Assembly (NCBI RefSeq): GCF_001509475.1 | Contig: NZ_LLZG01000411.1 | Span: forward strand, 182,804-246,803 | Length of the DNA: 64,000 nt | Direction of reading: 5' to 3' | DNA from: Streptomyces regalis | Lineage (GTDB): Bacteria; Actinomycetota; Actinomycetes; Streptomycetales; Streptomycetaceae | Shown: positions 30,669-40,541 of the stretch, in pieces | How positions within the stretch are numbered: the first letter of the stretch is position 1 | Layout: every line of letters starts with the position of its first letter | Program-made: the position numbers and the translations under genes | Notes under the pieces: generated by a model | Told to the model about the DNA's origin: nothing | The model's input: the letters and a program-made list of their open reading frames with translations, nothing else | Databases searched by the model: none

Positions 30669-33446
30669 TCACGGCAGCGGCTGCTCCGCCCAGATCACCT
30701 TGCCCGTGGGCAGGTACCGCGTCCCCCAGCGCTCGGCGAGCTGCGCCACGAGGAACAGGCCGCGCCCGCCCTCGTCCGTCATGGCCGCGTAGCGCAGGTG
30801 CGGCGAGGTGCTGCTGGCGTCGAAGACCTCGCAGATCAGAGTGCGGTCGCGCAGCATGCGCACGCGGATGGGGTCACCGCCGTAGCGGATCGCGTTGGTG
30901 ACCAGCTCGCTCAGGATCAGCTCCGTGGTGAACGACAGGTCCTCGAGCCCCCACCTCTCCAGCGTCCGCGTCACGTCGGAGCGCACCTGGGCGACGGCCG
31001 CCGGGTCGGACGGGACCTGCCATTCGGCGACCAGGTCGGCGCCGAGCGCCCGCGTCCGCGCCACGATCAGCGCGATGTCGTCGCTCGGCCGAGCGGGGAG
31101 CCTGCCGTCCAGTACGGCCCGGCAGGTCTCCTCCGGTGACCGGCCGGCCCGGGCCAGCGCGTCCCGCAGCAGCGCCAGACCCTCGTCGATGTCCCGCTCG
31201 CGGTCCTCCACGAGCCCGTCCGTGTAGAGCACGAGCCGGCTGTCCTGCGCCAGCTCCAGCTCGGCCGTCTCGAACGGCAGCCCGCCCAGGCCCAGCGGGG
31301 GACCGGCGGGCACGTCGGGGAACTCGACGGTGCCGTCCGGCCGGATCAGGGCGGGCGGCGGATGTCCGGCGCGGGCGATCGTGCACCGCCGGGAGACCGG
31401 GTCGTAGATCGCGTACAGACAGGTCGCGCCGGCAACCGGAGCGCTGTCGCCCTCCTCCGTCTCGTCCTGGTCGATCCGGGCGACCAGCTCGTCGAGGAGT
31501 GCGAGCAGCTCGTCGGGCGGCAGGTCCAGGGCGGAGAAGTTGTGCACGGCCGTACGCAGCCGGCCCATCGTGGCCGCCGCATGCAGTCCGTGGCCGACGA
31601 CGTCCCCCACCACCAGCGCCACCCGGGCACCGGACAGCGGCAGCACGTCGAACCAGTCGCCGCCCACCCCGGCCTGCGCCGGCAGATACCGGTAGGCGAT
31701 GTCCAGCGCGTTCTGCTCGGGCAGGCGGCGCGGCAGCAGGCTGCGCTGCAGGGTCACCGCCATGCTGTGCTCGCGCGTGTACCGGCGGGCGTTGTCGATG
31801 GACACCGCCGCCCGCGCGACCAGCTCCTCGGCGAGCGCGACCTCGTCGGCGTCGAACGGCTCGCCCTTCTGCGCCCGCCAGAAACTGACCACGCCCAGCA
31901 CCAGGGACCCCGCCCTGAGCGGGACGGCGATCAGTGAGTGGATGCCGAAGTCCACGACCTGCGCCGACCGCTCCAGATCCTGGGCGCGCCAGCCCTGCGC
32001 CTCCTTGAGCCGCGGCTCGGTGACGGCTTGCCCGTCGCTGAGCGCACGGGCCTGCGGCGAGGAGTCGACGAGCCGGATCTGCTCGCCCACGGGGTACAGC
32101 GGCGCGTCCTTGCGTATCCCGCTGGACGCCGTGCGGTGCAGCCGGGTCCGCGGCTCCGGCTGCCCGCCCCCGAGTACGGCGTCGAACAGGTCGACGGTGG
32201 CGTAGTCGGCGAACCGGGGCACCGCGAGCTCCGCCAGTTCCTCGGCGGTACGGGTGACGTCCAGACTGGTGCCGATGCCGACACCGGCGTCGTACAGCAT
32301 GTTCAGGCGCTCGCGGGCCTCCTCGGCCCGGCCGGACAGGGCCCGCAGCTCCGTCGAGTCGCGGAGCGTGGCGACGCTGCCGGAGGGCCGGCCCCTGAGG
32401 TGGGTGGGGCGCTGGTTGACCGCGAGCAGCCGGTCCTTGACCAGGTGCACCTCGTCCGTGGCCATCCGGCCCGAGTCGAGCAGTTCGGCGGTGTCGGGGG
32501 CGAGGCCGAGGTCGATCACCCGGCGTCCCTCGGCATCCTCGGGAAGGTCGAGCAGGCGGTGCGCCTCGTCGTTGGCGAGCAGCAGCCGCCCCTCGTCGCC
32601 GACGATGATCACGCCCTCCCGGACGGCGTGCAGGACGGCGTCGTGGTGCTCGTACATCCGGGTCATCTCGTCCGGCCCGAGGCCGTGCGTCTGCCGCAGC
32701 AGCCGCTTGCTGACCAGGGCCGTGCCCGCCGTGGACAGGGCGAGCGCCACGGCCGCGGCGGTCAGCACGAGCGGCAGCTGCCGGTCCGCGGTACCGCCCA
32801 CCGTCTTCGTCGTGATCCCGGCCGACACCAGGCCCACGACCTTCCCGCCGGGGTCCTTGACGGGGACCACCGCCTGCACGAGGGGACCGATGGTCCCGGT
32901 GATGTGCTCGACCACGACCTTCCCGGCCAGCGCCGGTTCCAGGGTGCCGACGAACTTCTTCCCGATGCGGTCCGGCTTGGGGTGGGTGTAGCGGATGCCG
33001 TCGGTGTTCATGACGACGATGAAGTCCACGTCGGTGGCCTCGCGCGCCGCCTCGGCCCGCGGCTGCAGGACGGCGGTGGGGTCCGGGCTGTTCAGCGCCT
33101 CCCTGGTGCCGGGCGCGTTCGCGAAGGCCTCGGCGACCGCCACCGAACGGTTGCGTGCCTCCTGCGTGGTGTCGTACCGCGTCTGCAGTACGAGTGCCAC
33201 CACCGCGGCGACGACCAGCAGCAGCACGATCACCACTTGCAGCAGGAACACCTGGCCGGCGACGCTGCGCCCGCCCAGTGCCGACCGCACCCCGGCCAGC
33301 GGGCCCTTTCGCCGCCCCTCGGCGACGGGGTCGCGCGGCACTCCCCGTTCGGGCACCGCGAAAACGCGGTCGGGCGCACGTCGGGTGCGCAGACCGCTCG
33401 GACGACGGGCCGACCGGGCCCCGGATCGACCCGTTAGTCGGACCAT
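30669..33446 (-). CDS. Membrane sensor SpoIIE phosphatase with HATPase
   Basis: A 925-residue signalling protein. Order: basic N-terminus; membrane helix (about 64-87); extracellular Cache-type sensor (about 88-225; FIVVMNTDGIRYTHPKPDRI); second helix (about 226-246); PAS (about 265-370); GAF (about 385-560); PP2C/SpoIIE phosphatase (about 575-790; GGDWFDVLPL, VGDVVGHGLHAAATMGRLR, LVLYTDGLVE, with metal-binding Asp); and a C-terminal RsbW-like ATPase (about 800-920; ELILSELVTNAIRYGG and DEGGRGLFLVAQLAERWGT). Such proteins dephosphorylate anti-anti-sigma factors and may also act as switch kinases. No sigma factor gene is adjacent. ATG at 33446. Confidence 0.94.
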   Translation of the reverse strand: MVRLTGRSGARSARRPSGLRTRRAPDRVFAVPERGVPRDPVAEGRRKGPLAGVRSALGGRSVAGQVFLLQVVIVLLLVVAAVVALVLQTRYDTTQEARNRSVAVAEAFANAPGTREALNSPDPTAVLQPRAEAAREATDVDFIVVMNTDGIRYTHPKPDRIGKKFVGTLEPALAGKVVVEHITGTIGPLVQAVVPVKDPGGKVVGLVSAGITTKTVGGTADRQLPLVLTAAAVALALSTAGTALVSKRLLRQTHGLGPDEMTRMYEHHDAVLHAVREGVIIVGDEGRLLLANDEAHRLLDLPEDAEGRRVIDLGLAPDTAELLDSGRMATDEVHLVKDRLLAVNQRPTHLRGRPSGSVATLRDSTELRALSGRAEEARERLNMLYDAGVGIGTSLDVTRTAEELAELAVPRFADYATVDLFDAVLGGGQPEPRTRLHRTASSGIRKDAPLYPVGEQIRLVDSSPQARALSDGQAVTEPRLKEAQGWRAQDLERSAQVVDFGIHSLIAVPLRAGSLVLGVVSFWRAQKGEPFDADEVALAEELVARAAVSIDNARRYTREHSMAVTLQRSLLPRRLPEQNALDIAYRYLPAQAGVGGDWFDVLPLSGARVALVVGDVVGHGLHAAATMGRLRTAVHNFSALDLPPDELLALLDELVARIDQDETEEGDSAPVAGATCLYAIYDPVSRRCTIARAGHPPPALIRPDGTVEFPDVPAGPPLGLGGLPFETAELELAQDSRLVLYTDGLVEDRERDIDEGLALLRDALARAGRSPEETCRAVLDGRLPARPSDDIALIVARTRALGADLVAEWQVPSDPAAVAQVRSDVTRTLERWGLEDLSFTTELILSELVTNAIRYGGDPIRVRMLRDRTLICEVFDASSTSPHLRYAAMTDEGGRGLFLVAQLAERWGTRYLPTGKVIWAEQPLP

Positions 33447-33487
33447 GTGCCCATGTCTACACTGCCGCGCCCCGGGAGGCGAGAGAC

Positions 33488-33502
33488 GTCACGGACCGTG
33501 AC
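33488..33502. promoter_or_regulatory. Palindrome upstream of the sensor phosphatase
   Basis: GTCACGG-A-CCGTGAC, a perfect 7-1-7 dyad 42 bp upstream of the minus-strand start at 33446. A perfect tandem repeat CGATCACAGA follows at 33528 and 33538. An operator role is inferred from symmetry and position only. Confidence 0.4.
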
Positions 33503-33621
33503 AGGAACTGCTGTCTCCCCCACACGGCGATCACAGACGATCACAGAAGTGCGGGGGCGACTCCGGGCAACTCCCGTCCCCGCAACAGGGTTACGCCGCC
33601 CGGCGTCATCGGCGCCCGCCC

Positions 33622-36147
33622 TCACTTCCCGCGCGGTGGCGTGGCCCGCCGCGTCGCGAGCAGCAGGGCGATGTCGTCGGGGCGGTCCGCCGTGTGCCGG
33701 GCCGTCACGGTGAGCCGGTCCGCCAGGCCCGCCAGCGAGCGGCCGCCCCGGCCGGCACCGGGGGCACCGGCCTTGGCCAGCGCCACCCGCAGCGCGCTGA
33801 TGCCGTCGTCGATGTCGACACCGGGCCGCTCGACCAGCCCGTCCGTGTACAACGCCAGCACGGCACCCGGCTCCATCCGCAGCTCGGCCACCGGATACTG
33901 GGCCTGCGGGTCCACGCCGAGCACGACCCCGCCGGGCAGGTCGACGACATGCGTACGGCCGTCGGGGCGGCGCAGCAGCGGTGGCAGGTGCCCGGCATCG
34001 GCCGCCTGGGCGACGCCGGTCGCGGGATCGAGCCGGATGTAGCAGCAACTCGCGAACAGACCGGCGTCGAGGTCGATCAGCAGACGGTTGGTGCCGCTCA
34101 TGACCTCGTCGGGCGGCCGGTCGCCGAGAGCGAAGGCCCGCACGGCGCTGCGCAGCTGCCCCATGGTGGCCGCAGCCTGCACGCCGTGCCCCTGCACATC
34201 GCCGATCACCAGGGCCAGACCGTCTCCGGCGGCGACGACGTCGTACCAGTCACCGCCGACCTCCATGCCCTGTGTGCCCGGCAGATAGCGCCCGGCGGTC
34301 TCCACCAGCGGGTGCTGCGACAGCCGCCGCGGGAGCAGCGCCTGCTGCAGTCCACGGGCCAGCGCGGCCTCGCTCTCGTAGCGCTGTGCCTTCTCCATGG
34401 CGTGCGCGATCAGCCCGGCCATGGCGGTCAGCACCGTGCGCTCCTCGGTGCTGAAGCTGCGCGGCCGGTCGAAGCCGAGGATGCACGAGCCGACCGCACG
34501 CCCGGAGGCGATCAGGGGCAGGAACGCGCGGGCTCCCTCCGTCGCGTCCAGGGGGATGCCCGGATAGGCGTCGGCGAGCTGCTGCATGGAGTCGAAGAAG
34601 AGCGGACGGCCGCTGGTCAGCGTCTCGACGCCGGGCAGTCGCTCGTCCAGCCCCACACCCTCGAACGGGGCGAGGAACCCTTTGGGGAAGCCCGTCTCCC
34701 AGGCCAGGTACAGATGTCGCTCCTGTAGCAGGTAGATGGCCAGCCGACGGCCGCCGAAGGCGGGCAGCAGCTCCCGCATCACCACGGCGGACACCTGACG
34801 GGCGGTGACCGCTTCTGTCAGCGCGATGGCGAGGACGATCGGGCGGTACAGGGGAGAGAGCGAAGGCGCACCGGGGGTCTCCGGTGAGCCGGGCGCGTCC
34901 GGGAGGCCGGCCGGACCGGCCGCCATGCGGTGTCCTAGCCGTAGCGTGCACGTGAGAAGGTCCCGGCCGGGATAGACGGACATGGCGAGCAGATCGCCCT
35001 CGATGGACGCGGCAGCGGGCTCACGCCCAGGGGCGGACGGTCTGCGGACATGAAAGTGCACCGGGTCCGGGGACAGCAGCGCCCCCCGCAGATGATCCTC
35101 GACGGCGGGCTGGTTCAGCCACGGCACGCCCTCCCACAGGGTGCGGCCCAGCAACTCGGTGCGCGGCCGGCGCAACAGCCGTGCCGCATGCGGATTCGCG
35201 TAGACGACCGCGCCCACCCGGTCCAGGCAGAAGACACCGTCCGGCAGCAGATCGGCCGCCGCGTCCGCCACCGCGCCCGGGCCCGGTTCGAGGACGACAC
35301 CCCGTACCGTCGCCGCGCCGAACGGGGCCGTATCGTCATGCGGCCCCCACACCTCGACCAGCCGCAGCGCACCGTCCGGGGCACGTACGTACAGCGGCAG
35401 CGCCGGCGGCCGGCCCCCGGCGGCCTCCCGCAGCGCCGCCAGAATCCGCTCCGCATCACCCGGGGCCAAGGCCTGCGCGAACGTCTCCGCGGTGCCGTCG
35501 GTCTTCCCCGAAGCAGCATCCACTACGGCGTTCAGGCGCTCGTCCGCCGTCACGACACCCGCCACCGGATCCCAGGCGAACCGTCCGACGCGCCCCATGG
35601 GCGAGCGCCCGGCCGGGGGCCGGACACACAGGGGCCCGTCGTCCCAGACCACCGCCGACGCGTCCGCGCCCTCCAGGGTCCGCAGTGCCGACCCCAGCTC
35701 CTGGGCAACCTGCGCCATGCGCTCGCGCACGGGCAGCAGCTCCGTCGCGTCCGACGCCGAGGGCCGCAGCACCGTCAGCACCCCGTACACGGTCGGCCCG
35801 CCCGCGACGGGGACATACAGGGACCCGAACTGGAACGGCAGACCGGCCGCGAACTGCGGATAGCGGCGCATCGTCTCCGTCGCGTTCGGCAGCACCACCT
35901 CCACGCCGAGCCGATAGGCGTCCGCGACGGGAAACGGCCGGTCCGCATGCAGCCGCCACCACGGCCGGAACAGCGGCCCCGGCAGCCCCTCCAGCACCGC
36001 CAGACGAAGCAGTCCGGGCGTGCCGGAACGCAGATAGACCCCTGCCGCGTGGCCACCGGCCGCGCTGATCGCCTCCGCCGAGGCATCGATCAGCAGCGCC
36101 GCCAACCTGCCGGGCGTCCGCTCTGCGTCCTCGGCGCTCCCAGTCAT
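33622..36147 (-). CDS. Cytosolic GAF-PAS-GAF SpoIIE phosphatase
   Basis: An 841-residue phosphatase with no membrane helix. It has an N-terminal GAF-like domain (about 10-160), a PAS-like domain (about 295-400; LLPDGVFCLDRVGAVVYANP), a second GAF (about 440-590) and a PP2C/SpoIIE domain (about 605-835; VGGDWYDVVAAGDGLALVIG, DVQGHGVQAAATMGQLRSAV, VLALYTDGLVERPG, PDDIALLLA). The metal-binding Asp and Gly residues are present. It lacks the C-terminal ATPase of the neighbouring phosphatase. Likely substrates are phosphorylated STAS proteins of partner-switching circuits; the signals are unknown. ATG with GAGG. It lies in tandem with the sensor phosphatase, separated by 175 bp. Confidence 0.93.
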   Translation of the reverse strand: MTGSAEDAERTPGRLAALLIDASAEAISAAGGHAAGVYLRSGTPGLLRLAVLEGLPGPLFRPWWRLHADRPFPVADAYRLGVEVVLPNATETMRRYPQFAAGLPFQFGSLYVPVAGGPTVYGVLTVLRPSASDATELLPVRERMAQVAQELGSALRTLEGADASAVVWDDGPLCVRPPAGRSPMGRVGRFAWDPVAGVVTADERLNAVVDAASGKTDGTAETFAQALAPGDAERILAALREAAGGRPPALPLYVRAPDGALRLVEVWGPHDDTAPFGAATVRGVVLEPGPGAVADAAADLLPDGVFCLDRVGAVVYANPHAARLLRRPRTELLGRTLWEGVPWLNQPAVEDHLRGALLSPDPVHFHVRRPSAPGREPAAASIEGDLLAMSVYPGRDLLTCTLRLGHRMAAGPAGLPDAPGSPETPGAPSLSPLYRPIVLAIALTEAVTARQVSAVVMRELLPAFGGRRLAIYLLQERHLYLAWETGFPKGFLAPFEGVGLDERLPGVETLTSGRPLFFDSMQQLADAYPGIPLDATEGARAFLPLIASGRAVGSCILGFDRPRSFSTEERTVLTAMAGLIAHAMEKAQRYESEAALARGLQQALLPRRLSQHPLVETAGRYLPGTQGMEVGGDWYDVVAAGDGLALVIGDVQGHGVQAAATMGQLRSAVRAFALGDRPPDEVMSGTNRLLIDLDAGLFASCCYIRLDPATGVAQAADAGHLPPLLRRPDGRTHVVDLPGGVVLGVDPQAQYPVAELRMEPGAVLALYTDGLVERPGVDIDDGISALRVALAKAGAPGAGRGGRSLAGLADRLTVTARHTADRPDDIALLLATRRATPPRGK

Positions 36148-36416
36148 CGGCCCTACCTCGTCCGTACGCCATCACGCGCGCGACACAGCAAGAATGCGCC
36201 ACGCCGCACCCTGCCCGCACCTGGGCGGCGCAAGCCGGGGGGCGCAGGCTCACCGACCGGGCCGTCGCGCCGCACCGCCCGGCCTGGGTACCCACGGAGG
36301 TGGGAGGCGACGCCGTGAGCGGACATGCCCGAACCCGCAACCGGGCATCAACCCTCCCCGTTGGGGGTGCGGGACCGGAACAGTCCGGCAGGCGCAGCAC
36401 AGGCAGGAGACAGACG

Positions 36417-38099
36417 ATGGAGTACTACGACCTCGGCACCTACACCCGCTCCGTGACCACGTCCTCCGCTCAGGCCCAGCTCTGGTTCGACCGCGGCCTG
36501 ATGTGGACGTACGCCTTCCACCACGAGGAGGCCGTCGCCTGCTTCGAAGCCGCTGCAGCGGCCGACCCCGACTGCGCCATGGCCCACTGGGGCATCGCCT
36601 ACGCCCTCGGCCCGAACTACAACAAACCCTGGGAGTTCTTCGACGACCAGGACCTGGCCCGCACCGTCGACCGCACCCATACGGCCGTGGAACTGGCCCA
36701 TGCGAAAGCGGACACCGCCACCCCTGTCGAACAGGCCCTGATCGCCGCACTGCGCGCCCGCTACCCGCAGGCGAAGGCCGTGCAGGACTGCTCCGTCTGG
36801 AACGCCCCCTACGCCGACAGCATGCGCGCGGTCTACGAACTCGCACCCGACGACCCGGACGTCGCCACCCTGTACGCCGACGCCCTGATGAACCTCACCC
36901 CCTGGCAGCTGTGGGACCTGCGAACCGGCGAACCGGCCGAGGGCGCGCGCACGCCGGAGGCCAGGGCCGCCCTCGACCGGGCCCTCGCCACTGACGCGGG
37001 ACGTGACCACCCGGGCGTGCTGCACATGTACATCCACCTGATGGAGATGTCCCCGACACCCGAGGCGGCCCTTCCCGTCGCGGACCGGCTGCGCGGCCTG
37101 ATGCCCGACGCCGGGCATCTGCTGCACATGCCCTCGCACCTGGAGGTGCTGTGCGGCGACTACCGGCGGGTGGTCTCGGACAACACCGCGGCGATCGCAG
37201 CCGACGAGAAGTACCGCTCACGAGCCGGCGCGATGAACTTCTACACCCTGTACCGCACGCACAACTACCACTTCAAGATCTACGGCGCGATGTTCCTCGG
37301 CCAGTGCGAGACCGCCCTCCAGACCGTCGCGCAGCTCGAAGCATCCATTCCGGAGGACCTGCTGCGCGTGCCGAGCCCGCCCATGGCCGACTGGCTGGAG
37401 GGCTTCCTCGCCATGCGCGTGCACGCCCTGATCCGCTTCGGCCGCTGGGACGACATCCTGGAGCTCACCCTGCCCGCCGACCCCGAGCTGTACTGCGTGA
37501 CGACCGCGATGCTCCACTACGCCCGCGGCGTCGCGTACTCCTCGACCCACCGCGTCCCGGAGGCCGAGACGGAACGCCGGCTCTTCCACGAGGCCGTCGC
37601 CCGTGTCTCCGAGACCCGCATGCTCTTCAACAACACCTGCGCCGACATCCTTGCGATCGCCTCGGCGATGCTCGACGGCGAACTGGAGTACCGCAAAGGC
37701 GACTTCGACGCCGCCTTCGCCGCCCTGGAACGCTCCATCGAACTGGACGACAGCCTCCCCTACGACGAACCGTGGGGGTGGATGCAGCCCACCCGGCACG
37801 CCTACGGCGCCCTCCTCCTCGAACAGGGACGCGTCGAGGAGGCCGAGGCGGTCTACCGGGCCGACCTCGGCCTCGACGACACGCTCCCGCGCGCCTTGCA
37901 GCATCCCGGCAACGTCTGGTCCCTGCACGGTCTCCACGAGTGCCTGATGCGTCTGGGCAGGACCGCGGAGGCACAGATGGTGGCCCAGCAGCTGCGTCTG
38001 GCGGCCGCGATGGCGGACGTACCGATCGAGGCGTCCTGCTTCTGCCGACTCGACACCACCGGCCGAGGGGGCGCCGAGGACGGTTGCTGCGCCGACTGA
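36417..38099 (+). CDS. TPR-repeat protein, 560 residues
   Basis: A soluble helical-repeat protein. The opening (AQLWFDRGLMWTYAFHHEEA, then AVACFEAAAAADPDCAMAHW) is typical of a large actinobacterial and proteobacterial TPR family of unknown function. Helical pairs recur to the end (GDFDAAFAALERSIELDDSL; QGRVEEAEAVYRADLGLDDT). The C-terminus carries a CFC motif and a final GCC pair. There is no signal peptide. The ATG at 36417 has AGGAG seven bases upstream. It converges on the ABC exporter gene. Confidence 0.88.
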   Translation: MEYYDLGTYTRSVTTSSAQAQLWFDRGLMWTYAFHHEEAVACFEAAAAADPDCAMAHWGIAYALGPNYNKPWEFFDDQDLARTVDRTHTAVELAHAKADTATPVEQALIAALRARYPQAKAVQDCSVWNAPYADSMRAVYELAPDDPDVATLYADALMNLTPWQLWDLRTGEPAEGARTPEARAALDRALATDAGRDHPGVLHMYIHLMEMSPTPEAALPVADRLRGLMPDAGHLLHMPSHLEVLCGDYRRVVSDNTAAIAADEKYRSRAGAMNFYTLYRTHNYHFKIYGAMFLGQCETALQTVAQLEASIPEDLLRVPSPPMADWLEGFLAMRVHALIRFGRWDDILELTLPADPELYCVTTAMLHYARGVAYSSTHRVPEAETERRLFHEAVARVSETRMLFNNTCADILAIASAMLDGELEYRKGDFDAAFAALERSIELDDSLPYDEPWGWMQPTRHAYGALLLEQGRVEEAEAVYRADLGLDDTLPRALQHPGNVWSLHGLHECLMRLGRTAEAQMVAQQLRLAAAMADVPIEASCFCRLDTTGRGGAEDGCCAD

Positions 38100-38115
38100 C
38101 GGGGACCGAGCCGGG

Positions 38116-38143
38116 CAGGCGGACGGCGAAACGCATCCGCCGC
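38116..38143. terminator. Weak hairpin between convergent genes
   Basis: GGCGGA (38118) and TCCGCC (38136) form a 6-bp stem between the TPR gene and the ABC exporter, both ending here. Low stability, listed for position. Confidence 0.35.
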
Positions 38144-38167
38144 CCGCCGCCCGGGCCGGTCTCCGGT

Positions 38168-39982
38168 TCAGGGCAACTCGGCCGGCGCAGGGTTGTCGTC
38201 GAGGAAGCCGCCGGACTGGTGCTGCCACAGCTTCGCGTAGGCTCCCTGAGCCGCGAGCAGTTCGTGGTGGGTGCCCTGCTCGACGATCCGCCCGCGGTCG
38301 AGGACGACGAGTTGGTCCATGGTGGCGACCGTGCTCAGCCGGTGCGCCACCACGAGCGCCGTCCGCCCGTCCATGAGCCGCCACAGAGCCTCCTGGACGA
38401 GGATCTCGCTCTCGGAGTCCAGAGCGCTGGTCGCCTCGTCGAGCAGCAGGATCGGCGCGTCGCGCAGGATCGCCCGGGCGAGGGCGACCCGCTGGCGCTG
38501 ACCGCCGGACAGCTTGATGCCGCGCTCGCCGACCATCGTGTCGAAGCCGTTCGGCAGCGCGTCGGCGAACTCCGTGACGTGTGCCGCCTCGGCCGCGAGG
38601 CGGATCTCGGCATCGGTGGCGTCCGGCCGGGCGAACGCGATGTTGTCCCGCAGTGTGCGGTGGAACATCGCCGGGTCCTGCGGCACATAGGCGATCAGAC
38701 CGCGCAGGTCGGCCTGGCGCAGCCTGCTGATGTCCTGACCGCCGATCAGGATCCGGCCGCCGTCGATGTCCGTCATCCGTAACAGCAGCCGGGTGAGCGT
38801 GGTCTTGCCGCCGCCGGACCGGCCCACGAGTCCGACCTTCGCCCCCGCGGGTACGGCCAGGTCGAGGCCCTCGAACAGGGACCGACCGCCGCCGTGGGCG
38901 AAGGTCACCTGCTCGAAGCGGACGTCGGCGGCCCCGGGCAGCAGCGGCTCCGGCGACGGCGGGTCGAGCACGGTCGGCGGCGTCAGCAGCAGCTCGGTGA
39001 ACTGCGCGGCCTCCGTCATCGAGCTCTCCAGCCGACGGTAGATCTGGTTGAACTCGAACATGATCCGCGTCGCGTTGGTGTAGTAGGTGAAGGCGACCAC
39101 GACCGCCTCCACGCCGTGCTCGCCCCCGCCGAGCGTGACCGCGAGCAGCAGGCCCAGTGCGTTGGTCAGCACCGACATCGGTGCGACCAGCGTGTCGATG
39201 CGCAGATTGCCGTAGTCCCACGACCGCAGGGTGAGCGCCCGCGACACCGCCACACGCGAGCGGTGCTCGGCGGCCTCGCGCTCCTCGGCGGCGAACGCCC
39301 GCACCGTGTCCATGTTCATCAGGCTGTCGGCGACGTGGCCCGACACCCGGGCGATCGCCTCCTCACGCTCGTCGACGAGCGCCTGGCGGCGCCGGATGAG
39401 GGGCACCACACACAGCGCCGTCACCGCGATCATCGCCAGGAGCCCGACGACCAGCAGCGGTTCGTAACGCCACAGCACCACCGCCCCGAACGCCAGCGGC
39501 ACGAAACTGCCCACGATCTGGAACGTCAACGTGTCGACGAACTGCTCGAAACGGGAGGCGAAGCTCAGGACGCGCTTGGTCAGCGACCCGGCGAAGTTGT
39601 CGTGGAAGAACGCTGCGTCCTTGGCGAACAGCTCGTCCATCCCGATCACGTACAGGTGCTCGATGCCCAGGGCGTCCAGGCGGTTCAGGCAGTGCAGAGC
39701 GATGCGCCACAGCGTCTCCGCGAGCAGGAGAACACCGACGAAGCCGAGGACGTACGGCAGCGTCGAGGCGAGGGTGATGTCCGTGTCGCCCGCGATGTCA
39801 CCGACGAGCTTGGCGACGATCAGCGGCGCGATGTAGTTGATCCCGATGTTGCCGAGCGCCGACAGCAGCATCGCCGGTGCCGTCAGCCACCGCAGACGGG
39901 CCAACTCCCGTCCGTAGTAACGAAGTGCGAGGAGCACCGAGCGTTTGCCCGGCAGGACCCTGCGCGATTCAGGCGTTCCCAT
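38168..39982 (-). CDS. ABC transporter, fused membrane and ATPase domains
   Basis: Half-size exporter of 604 residues, expected to act as a dimer. The membrane domain (about 20-330) has six helices; the ATPase domain (about 350-590) shows Walker A GRSGGGKTTL, signature LSGGQRQRVALARAI, Walker B ILLLDEATSALDSE and the H-loop AHRLSTV. The start ATG at 39982 follows AGGGGTGGG; a GTG at 40009 is an alternative. The family (MsbA/LmrA-like, type IV fold) exports lipids, drugs or peptides; no substrate clue is present in the neighbourhood. Confidence 0.93.
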   Translation of the reverse strand: MGTPESRRVLPGKRSVLLALRYYGRELARLRWLTAPAMLLSALGNIGINYIAPLIVAKLVGDIAGDTDITLASTLPYVLGFVGVLLLAETLWRIALHCLNRLDALGIEHLYVIGMDELFAKDAAFFHDNFAGSLTKRVLSFASRFEQFVDTLTFQIVGSFVPLAFGAVVLWRYEPLLVVGLLAMIAVTALCVVPLIRRRQALVDEREEAIARVSGHVADSLMNMDTVRAFAAEEREAAEHRSRVAVSRALTLRSWDYGNLRIDTLVAPMSVLTNALGLLLAVTLGGGEHGVEAVVVAFTYYTNATRIMFEFNQIYRRLESSMTEAAQFTELLLTPPTVLDPPSPEPLLPGAADVRFEQVTFAHGGGRSLFEGLDLAVPAGAKVGLVGRSGGGKTTLTRLLLRMTDIDGGRILIGGQDISRLRQADLRGLIAYVPQDPAMFHRTLRDNIAFARPDATDAEIRLAAEAAHVTEFADALPNGFDTMVGERGIKLSGGQRQRVALARAILRDAPILLLDEATSALDSESEILVQEALWRLMDGRTALVVAHRLSTVATMDQLVVLDRGRIVEQGTHHELLAAQGAYAKLWQHQSGGFLDDNPAPAELP

Positions 39983-40163
39983 CCCACCCCTGTGATTACG
40001 TGGTGTCACTGTGCGAGTACGCAGTGTCCCGCGACGGTGACCGCAGAGTCCAAGCGTTTTTCGGCTGGCTGGTGACGGGGCGGCTTCGGGGCGGGCTTGA
40101 GGAACGGTGGTTCTGTGCCCGTGCGGCTGAACCGGAGCCGCAACTTCCCTTTACCACAAGTAA

Positions 40164-40430
<267 letters not shown>

Positions 40431-40541
40431 CTGCCCAGCCCCGGCCGGCCCCGGCGCTTTCCGCGCCGCGGCTGGATCGCCGGCGGCGTTCGCGGGAGAG
40501 TCCGGCTGCAACGAAAGGGCCCGGCCAGGTTCTGGCCCCGG

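Noticed and set aside
37218..39221. 667-codon minus-strand frame overlapping the TPR and ABC genes
   Set aside because: Shadow of both real genes in another frame; low-complexity Arg/Gly/Ala sequence.
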